Of a DNA stretch of 64,000 nt, positions 58,409 to 64,000 are shown piece after piece; within the stretch, counting starts at the first letter, position 1; every line of letters starts with the position of its first letter. Source of the DNA: Stenotrophomonas maltophilia (GTDB taxonomy: Bacteria; Pseudomonadota; Gammaproteobacteria; Xanthomonadales; Xanthomonadaceae); assembly GCF_001676385.1 (NCBI RefSeq), contig NZ_LYVJ01000008.1:62001-126000 (forward strand), read 5' to 3'. The notes below the pieces were generated by a model. It searched no databases. It saw nothing but the letters and a program-made list of their open reading frames with translations, and was not told the origin of the DNA. Made by a program: the position numbers and the translations under genes.

Positions 58409-59188
58409 ATGATCGACGTGGTATTGCTGATTGTGATCGCTGCCTCGACCCTGCTGGGGATGCTGCGCGGCTTCGTGGGGATCGTCATCGGCACCCTGTC
58501 GTGGTTGCTGGCGGCATGGGCGTCTTTCGCCTTTGGCAACGATGCTGCCCGTTGGTGGGCGGCCCCGGCGGCCCCCGGCGGCGAGCACTTTGTCGGCGGC
58601 TACCTGGGCGTTGGCATCGGCGTGATGATCGTGGTCGCCGTGATCGGCATGATCATCAAGGCGATGGTCCATCGCAGCATGCTGACCAGCCTGGACCGCC
58701 TGCTGGGCGGAGTGCTGGGCGTTGTGCGCGGTGGCCTGATCGCGGCGATCCTGCTGCTGCTGGCAGGCTTCACCCCGCTGACCGCCGAGCCTTCCTGGCA
58801 GCGTTCGGCGGTCCGTCCGGTGCTGAACCCGGCCGTGGCCTGGATGAACAGCAAACTGCCGCACTGGCGGATGCCCGGCGCCGACATGCTGCCCAAGGCC
58901 TTGCCGACAGACGCACTGTCCCCATCTTTGCTGGGAGACCTGGGAAAGAGCGCCGGTGCCGGGTTGGGCAAGCCGCGTGAGGCAGGCGATAATGGGATCC
59001 TCAACCAGGTAGTGGCAGGCAGCGGATGGCTGCGGCCTGCGAAAGCGGAACAGGGCGACGCCTACGATCCGGCCGAAGTTCGCCCGGATGCCCCTGCACT
59101 ACCAGGCAGTATCGAGCCGGGTGACCCGGCCAATGTCGACCGCAGCCGCGGCGACCCTCGCGGCCAGGTACGGCCACCTTCCTTGTAA
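58409..59188 (+). CDS. cvpA: CvpA family protein
   Basis: A 259-residue membrane protein with four N-terminal membrane segments ('MIDVVLLIVIAASTLLGMLR', 'LGVGIGVMIVVAVIGMIIKA') in the CvpA family, first known from colicin V production. The soluble C-terminal half is charged and Pro-rich and longer than in E. coli CvpA. I chose the ATG at 58409 behind AAGGAG; the frame is open 30 bases further. It precedes purF by 30 bp, as in many gammaproteobacteria. Confidence 0.9.
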   Translation: MIDVVLLIVIAASTLLGMLRGFVGIVIGTLSWLLAAWASFAFGNDAARWWAAPAAPGGEHFVGGYLGVGIGVMIVVAVIGMIIKAMVHRSMLTSLDRLLGGVLGVVRGGLIAAILLLLAGFTPLTAEPSWQRSAVRPVLNPAVAWMNSKLPHWRMPGADMLPKALPTDALSPSLLGDLGKSAGAGLGKPREAGDNGILNQVVAGSGWLRPAKAEQGDAYDPAEVRPDAPALPGSIEPGDPANVDRSRGDPRGQVRPPSL

Positions 59189-59218
59189 CTGGGCACAGCC
59201 CAGCGGAGACCTCGCACC

Positions 59219-60685
59219 ATGTGTGGCATCGTCGGAATCGTCGGCAACCAGAACGTCGCCGGGCAGTTGTATGACGGCTTGACCGTTCTCCAGCACCGCG
59301 GCCAGGACGCGGCGGGTATCGCCACCGCCAGTGGCAGCCGCCTGCGCGTGCAGAAGGCCACCGGGCTGGTCCGCGACGTATTCGATGCCCGCACCATGTC
59401 CACCCTGGAAGGCAGCGTCGGCATCGCGCACGTGCGTTACCCGACCGCCGGTTCGGAAGGCATGGACGAGGCCCAGCCGTTCTACGTGAATTCGCCCTAC
59501 GGCATCGCATTGGCCCACAACGGCAACCTGATCAACACCGAGGCGCTGCGCCAGCAGGTGTTCGAGCAGGACCGCCGCAACGTCAACACCGACTCAGACA
59601 GCGAAGTGCTGCTGAACGTCTTTGCCTTCGAACTGGACGCGCAACGCCAGCTCAGCCCGGAGGCCGCGATCCGCGCGGTGGCCGGCGTGCATCGCCGTTG
59701 CAAGGGGGGCTATGCCGTGGTCAGCGTGGTGCTGGGGCTTGGCCTGGTCGCGTTCCGCGATCCGCACGGCATCCGCCCGCTGGTGCTGGGCAAGCGCACT
59801 CATGTGGAGGGTGACGAGTACATCGTCGCCTCCGAGTCCGCGGCGCTGGATGTGCTGGGTTTCCAGCGCGTGCGCGACGTGCAGCCTGGCGAAGCGCTGG
59901 TGATCACCGCGCGTGGCGAACTGTTCTCGGAGATCTGCGCCGAGCCGGCCGAGCACACCCCGTGCATCTTCGAATATGTGTACTTCGCGCGCCCCGATTC
60001 GATGATCGACAACGTCTCGGTGCACAAGGCGCGCATGCGCATGGGCATCAAGCTCGGCGAGAAGATCCTGCGCCTGCGCCCGGACCATGACATCGACACC
60101 ATCATTCCGATCCCGGATACCTCGCGCGACGCCGCGCTGGAGATCTCCAACGTGCTCGGGGTGAAGTACCGCGAAGGCTTCATCAAGAACCGCTACATCG
60201 GTCGCACCTTCATCATGCCGGGCCAGGGCGAGCGGGTGAAGTCGGTGCGCCGCAAGCTCAATCCGATCCACCTGGAGTTCCGTAACCGGGTGGTGCTGCT
60301 GGTGGACGACTCGATCGTGCGCGGCACGACCAGCCAGCAGATCGTGCAGATGGCCCGCGATGCGGGCGCGCGCAAGGTGTACCTGGCCAGTGCCGCGCCG
60401 CCGGTGCGTTTCCCGAACATCTACGGCATCGACATGCCGGCGGCCGAAGAACTGGTCGCGCATAACCGCACCGTGGAAGAGATCGAAGCCCATCTGGGCT
60501 GCGACTGGCTGATCTACCAGGATCTGGAGGACATGGAAGCCGCGGTGAGCGAGGGCAATCCGGCGCTGCGCAGCTTCGATTCGTCCTGCTTCAACGGCCA
60601 CTACCCGACCGGCATCGAGCCGGGCTACTTCGAGCGCATCCAGCAGCTGCGTTCGGATGACGCCAAGCACAAGCGCCGCGCCTGA
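59219..60685 (+). CDS. purF: amidophosphoribosyltransferase
   Basis: PurF (488 residues) makes phosphoribosylamine from PRPP and glutamine, the first committed step of purine synthesis. The N-terminal Cys nucleophile is present ('MCGIVGIVG'), as are the glutaminase block '[13 protein letters not shown]' and the PRPP site '[18 protein letters not shown]'. It has no propeptide and looks like the cluster-free E. coli type. It ends the folC-SPOR-cvpA-purF group, and DUF455 follows 11 bp later. Confidence 0.97.
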   Translation: MCGIVGIVGNQNVAGQLYDGLTVLQHRGQDAAGIATASGSRLRVQKATGLVRDVFDARTMSTLEGSVGIAHVRYPTAGSEGMDEAQPFYVNSPYGIALAHNGNLINTEALRQQVFEQDRRNVNTDSDSEVLLNVFAFELDAQRQLSPEAAIRAVAGVHRRCKGGYAVVSVVLGLGLVAFRDPHGIRPLVLGKRTHVEGDEYIVASESAALDVLGFQRVRDVQPGEALVITARGELFSEICAEPAEHTPCIFEYVYFARPDSMIDNVSVHKARMRMGIKLGEKILRLRPDHDIDTIIPIPDTSRDAALEISNVLGVKYREGFIKNRYIGRTFIMPGQGERVKSVRRKLNPIHLEFRNRVVLLVDDSIVRGTTSQQIVQMARDAGARKVYLASAAPPVRFPNIYGIDMPAAEELVAHNRTVEEIEAHLGCDWLIYQDLEDMEAAVSEGNPALRSFDSSCFNGHYPTGIEPGYFERIQQLRSDDAKHKRRA

Positions 60686-60696
60686 GGTCCACCGGG

Positions 60697-61518
60697 GTGG
60701 ATGTGCCTGACGTTGGTGGCGACCTGCTGCGCGCAGCGCAGCAGTGCCTGGCCGAGGCCGATCCGTTGCGCAAGGTTGCGCTGACCCAGGCCCATGCCGC
60801 TGCCTTCCGCGCGGGTCGCCTGAAGGTTGCGGCCGACGCGCCACCGCCGCAGCCGATCCGCATGCCGGGGCGGCCGGCACGACTGGCGCTTGTGCATCCG
60901 CGCGACGTCCCGCGGCGTGGACTGGGCGGCGAGGAAGGACGCGCCGCTTTCATCCACGCCATCGCCCATATCGAGCTCAACGCGATCGACCTGGCCTGGG
61001 ATGCGGTGTACCGCTTCCGCGGGTTGCCGCCAGCCTTCCACGCCGATTGGGTCAGCTGTGCCGACGACGAATCCCGGCACTTCATGCTGCTGCGGGCGCG
61101 ACTGCAGGCGCACGGCCATGATTACGCCGATTTCCCCGCGCACAACGGCCTGTGGGAGATGTGCGAGAGAACCGCGCATGATGGCTTGGCACGGATGGCG
61201 CTGGTTCCACGCGTGCTGGAAGCCCGCGGCCTGGATGTGACCCCGGGCATGATCGAGAAGCTGCGCAATGTCGGCGATGATGAGACCGCCGACGTGCTGG
61301 ACGTGATCCTGCGCGAGGAAGTGGCGCATGTGGCCGCCGGCTCGCGCTGGTACCGCTGGTACTGTGACCGTGCCGGCGTAGAGCCGCGCGCGCGGTTCAA
61401 GGAGCTGCTGGTGGAGTACGCCGGAGGCTATCTGCACGGCCCGTTCAACATTGAAGCGCGCCTGCTGGCCGGCTTCGATGCGGATGAGCTCGCCAGCCTG
61501 GTCGAGCAGGCCGGCTGA
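60697..61518 (+). CDS. ferritin-like DUF455 protein
   Basis: A 273-residue protein of the DUF455 ferritin-like family. Likely metal ligands are in 'HAIAHIELNAIDLAWDAV', 'DDESRHFMLL' and 'REEVAHVAAG', which fit a four-helix di-iron site. The function is unknown; related proteins include tRNA hydroxylases (MiaE-like) by fold only. The GTG at 60697 is a plausible start (a second GTG is at 60703). Only 11 bp separate it from purF, so it is probably co-transcribed. A long palindrome fills the space after it. Confidence 0.85.
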   Translation: MDVPDVGGDLLRAAQQCLAEADPLRKVALTQAHAAAFRAGRLKVAADAPPPQPIRMPGRPARLALVHPRDVPRRGLGGEEGRAAFIHAIAHIELNAIDLAWDAVYRFRGLPPAFHADWVSCADDESRHFMLLRARLQAHGHDYADFPAHNGLWEMCERTAHDGLARMALVPRVLEARGLDVTPGMIEKLRNVGDDETADVLDVILREEVAHVAAGSRWYRWYCDRAGVEPRARFKELLVEYAGGYLHGPFNIEARLLAGFDADELASLVEQAG

Positions 61519-61519
61519 G

Positions 61520-61586
61520 AAAAAGGGGACGGAGGGGATTAAGTCGTTTGTGCCACAAGCGACTTAATCCCCTCCGTCCCCTTTTT
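61520..61586. terminator. 67-bp palindrome, bidirectional terminator
   Basis: Perfect 27-bp arms (61520-61546 with 61560-61586), which can extend inward, with As on the left end and Ts on the right. It exactly fills the gap between two convergent stop codons (61518 and 61587), so it can end both transcripts. Confidence 0.88.
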
Positions 61587-63044
61587 TCATGCGTTCGGGA
61601 GCACCACGCGCCTGCCATCCGCCGTTGGCCGGTTGATGTAGAACAGCCCGGGGCCTGGTCGATACGGCAGCTCGCTGACGCCGGCGTCGGCGGCATAGGT
61701 CAGCGCGGTGTCGCCCAGCGCGTCGAAATTCCAATGCGCCGACTGCATCAGGTAGCGCCGCCGCAACAGCGCCTCCTGCGACTGGGTCAGCGCCTGTCCC
61801 GCCACCAGCCGCCGGGCGATCGGCTGCAGGGCCGATGGCAGTTCCCAGCCCGGTACATCGGCGGCATGGGCGCGCCAGCGCACGCCGGCGTTGATCGCAT
61901 GCTGCTGCATCACCTGCAGCGGGATCAACTGGTAACGCCAGTCGATGTGCCGCCGCAGTACCACGGCGGCCGTCACGTACAGCACCGGCGACAGCAGCAC
62001 GCTGCGGCTGCCGGCACGGCGCTGCTGTTGCCATTGATGCCAGACGTCCACCCAGATTTCCTTTTCATCCGCGCCCAGCTGCTGCCGCCAGCGCTCGGCA
62101 TCGGCCCGAGTTTCAGCGTAGGCGGTGGTGGCCTGGAGCATCGCCAGCGGTGGCACCCCGTAGTCGGCGATGGCCGGGCGGCGCAGCTGCTGCCGCCGCG
62201 GGCGGCTGAGCAGCTTGGGACCTTCCTCCAACTGGTTGTAGCCGCCGCCGATGTTGGCGTGCACGCCGGGCAGTGCGATTTCGGTGAACGGCGGCGCCAC
62301 GCTGGTCAGCGGATAGTGCTCGCGGTGCTCGTCGCGCGCGACCAGCTGCACGACGTGCCCGGCGATGCCACGGCGCATGGCCAGCTGTGGCTGCTCATCG
62401 GCGCGCCCGCCACTGATCGAGACCACGGTGTCGAACAGGCCGATGAAGCGCACCAGCGGCAGGGCAGGGGCAAAGTCCGCCGTGCAGGCCAGGCCGGATG
62501 CCAGCAGCAGCTGTCGCCATCGCGTGCTGTCCCAGCCCTGCAGCTGGTTGGCGATATCCCTTGCGGCCGCAGCGCCGCGCGAATAGCCGAACAGATCCAG
62601 CTGCACGCTGCGCAGCGGTTGCCGCCAGCGCGTGGCCAGTTCGGCCAGCGCGGCCGGCAGCAGTACCTGCAGCGCGCGTTGCACCTTCGCGTGCACACCG
62701 CTGGCACCGATGCCGAAGGCCAGTCCGATCAGATCATCATCGGCACCGTCACGGGTGCCCACGCCTTCCACGTAGATCGACAGTGCGGGCGTGGCCATCG
62801 TATCGCGGCGGCTGTCTGCATACGCCTGCTGCAGGCGCGCGATGTTGGTCAGGCCATTGTCATAGCTGCTGGTCAACCGGCTCTGGTAGGTCGAATCATC
62901 ATCGGCGCGCAGCAGGGCCGGGCGCGGCTGCGGCGGTTGCGGGCGACCGCGGGCCAGGTTGTGTGCGTTGTTGCGGGTGCCGTCGAAGAACAGGCCGATC
63001 CGCAGCAAGCCGACATCTTCGTCCGTGTCCTGCGGTGGTGCCAT
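61587..63044 (-). CDS. DUF2235 lipase-like protein (Tle1-like)
   Basis: A 485-residue alpha/beta hydrolase of the DUF2235 family, which includes Tle1 phospholipase effectors of type VI secretion. Family start 'LRIGLFFDGTRNNAHNL', nucleophile in 'LFGYSRGAAAARDIANQL' (Ser156), Asp205 in 'FIGLFDTVVSI' and His262 in 'LPGVHANIGGGY' make a complete Ser-Asp-His triad. There is no signal peptide. I chose the ATG at 63044, 6 bases behind GGGGA; one at 63050 is an alternative. No vgrG, PAAR or clear immunity gene lies beside it in the window. Confidence 0.85.
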   Translation of the reverse strand: MAPPQDTDEDVGLLRIGLFFDGTRNNAHNLARGRPQPPQPRPALLRADDDSTYQSRLTSSYDNGLTNIARLQQAYADSRRDTMATPALSIYVEGVGTRDGADDDLIGLAFGIGASGVHAKVQRALQVLLPAALAELATRWRQPLRSVQLDLFGYSRGAAAARDIANQLQGWDSTRWRQLLLASGLACTADFAPALPLVRFIGLFDTVVSISGGRADEQPQLAMRRGIAGHVVQLVARDEHREHYPLTSVAPPFTEIALPGVHANIGGGYNQLEEGPKLLSRPRRQQLRRPAIADYGVPPLAMLQATTAYAETRADAERWRQQLGADEKEIWVDVWHQWQQQRRAGSRSVLLSPVLYVTAAVVLRRHIDWRYQLIPLQVMQQHAINAGVRWRAHAADVPGWELPSALQPIARRLVAGQALTQSQEALLRRRYLMQSAHWNFDALGDTALTYAADAGVSELPYRPGPGLFYINRPTADGRRVVLPNA

Positions 63045-63269
63045 GTGCATTCCCCGTCGTTGCCGCGTCAGGATGACGCGAAAGCGGTGTGTTGGCGAAG
63101 TGTAATGACGCTTTTTACCTGACTGAACGTAGCTGCGGTCGATCACAAATCCCAACTTTCATTCTGATCGCCTATTGAATTCACACGACCTGCGCAGGCC
63201 ATATTGCCAAACCCGGCAAACCGGGTCGTGCTGCATCAACGCTGTTCACATCATTCAAGGAGCGACGCA

Positions 63270-64000
63270 ATGTTGTCCAGATCGATTGGCAAAGCGGCAG
63301 GTGGCCTGGTGTTGGGTTTGTCGGTGGCAACCGCCGCGCAGGCGGCACCGTTGTTTGAACCTGTGACGATCATCAGCCGCGCCTCTGCAGGCAGTGAGCC
63401 GGCGTTGGGCAGGCTGCTGGCGGCACCGTCCACTGCGGCAGTGCAGGAAGTGCGTGTCGATGCGGCAGCCACTGCACAGCCGCAGCTGGAATTCGAGCTG
63501 CTCGGCCGGCGGGTGCAGGCAGTGCGCAGCAGGGTCGAGGCGCTGCCTGATGGTGGCAGCATCTGGTACGGCCAGTTCCGCTCGCCCTCGGACAGGCTGA
63601 CCGCCACCACCTCCAGTGGCCAGGATGATCCGGCCAATTCGTTGATCCTGGTGCGGTCGGGCAACACCCTCACCGGTTCGATCCGCAAGGACGGCAAGCT
63701 CTACCGGCTACGCCCGCTCGGCAACCGCCACGTGCTGGTCGAGGTGGACGAATCACGGATGCCGGCCGACCATCCTGCCGACTACAACCAGCTGCCGAAG
63801 ATCCCGGTGGCGGGAGACGATCGCATCGGAACCGCCCAGGCGTCTTCCGGCACGCCCGCTACCATCCGAGTACTGGTGGTCGCAACCAATGCCGCGGTGA
63901 CGGCCTACGGCGGCAACATGCAGTCGCTGGTGCAGCTGGCGGTGGCCGAGTCCAACCAGGGCTACACCAACAGCAATGTTGGCCTGACGCTGCAGCTGGC
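63270..64000 (+). CDS. exported zinc metalloprotease, 5' part
   Basis: The first 243 residues of an exported protein that runs off the window. A signal peptide (cut near 'AAQA-APLF') is followed by a propeptide-like region and the start of a reprolysin-type (M12) catalytic domain ('TIRVLVVATNAAVTAYGGNM', 'AVAESNQGYTNSNVGLTLQL'). The zinc site HExxH would lie beyond the end, so the family call rests on the pattern before it. An AAGGAG site 7 bases before the ATG sets the start. It is divergent from the DUF2235 gene across 225 bp that hold a small ACCCGG/CCGGGT hairpin (63211-63226). Confidence 0.8.
   Translation, partial: MLSRSIGKAAGGLVLGLSVATAAQAAPLFEPVTIISRASAGSEPALGRLLAAPSTAAVQEVRVDAAATAQPQLEFELLGRRVQAVRSRVEALPDGGSIWYGQFRSPSDRLTATTSSGQDDPANSLILVRSGNTLTGSIRKDGKLYRLRPLGNRHVLVEVDESRMPADHPADYNQLPKIPVAGDDRIGTAQASSGTPATIRVLVVATNAAVTAYGGNMQSLVQLAVAESNQGYTNSNVGLTLQL

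Overview
The window is high-GC DNA from a gammaproteobacterium of the Xanthomonadaceae, most likely the Stenotrophomonas maltophilia group. The basis is a secreted amidase that I recognise as the S. maltophilia peptide amidase, many GTAG-headed palindromes of the SMAG type (a repeat family described from S. maltophilia), an OmpA of the xanthomonad type, and the gene order folC-SPOR-cvpA-purF. This identification rests on recall and was not checked by a database search.

Region 1 (1-25.5 kb) is the transcription/translation core, all on the + strand: the 3' part of rpoB, then rpoC, the str operon (rpsL-rpsG-fusA-tuf), the S10 operon (rpsJ to rpsQ), the spc operon (rplN to secY) and the alpha operon (rpsM-rpsK-rpsD-rpoA-rplQ). 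It differs from the textbook layout in three ways. A complete intrinsic terminator, a possible -10 box and a SMAG repeat lie between rpsN and rpsH. A 348-bp structured spacer with its own promoter separates secY from rpsM, where rpmJ is absent. Hairpins sit in several leaders (rpsL, S10, fusA, rpoA, rplQ).

Region 2 (25.5-45.6 kb) is a mosaic of housekeeping and metabolic genes: dsbB, class II DAHP synthase, an MscS channel, then a minus-strand block typA-DUF2127-peptide amidase, followed by ppiB, malate dehydrogenase, rluA, prpE, an unknown gene plus a SUFU-domain gene, and minus-strand genes for a beta-class GST, a SleB-like hydrolase, FadH, a YczE-like membrane protein and an alcohol dehydrogenase. 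Region 3 (45.9-55 kb) is envelope and peptide/amino-acid catabolism: OmpA, two related small exported proteins around an RsuA/RluB-type pseudouridine synthase, kbl and tdh (threonine to glycine), a TIGR02001-type outer-membrane protein and an S46 dipeptidyl-peptidase. Region 4 (55-64 kb) holds a histidine phosphatase, folC, a double-SPOR protein, cvpA, purF, a ferritin-like DUF455 gene, a minus-strand DUF2235 (Tle1-like) lipase and the start of an exported metalloprotease.

Two genome-scale features stand out. First, intergenic spaces carry several palindrome families, including three large elements (35.9, 36.1 and 52.7 kb) in which an outer stem of unrelated sequence encloses two hexaloop hairpins whose stems differ between copies by compensatory changes. 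I know no name for this element and rate it the most interesting observation. Second, five + strand genes (rpsK, the DAHP synthase gene, mdh twice, prpE, the S46 peptidase gene) each carry frameshifts that are repaired by restoring one G. Because rpsK is essential, I read these mainly as sequence errors.
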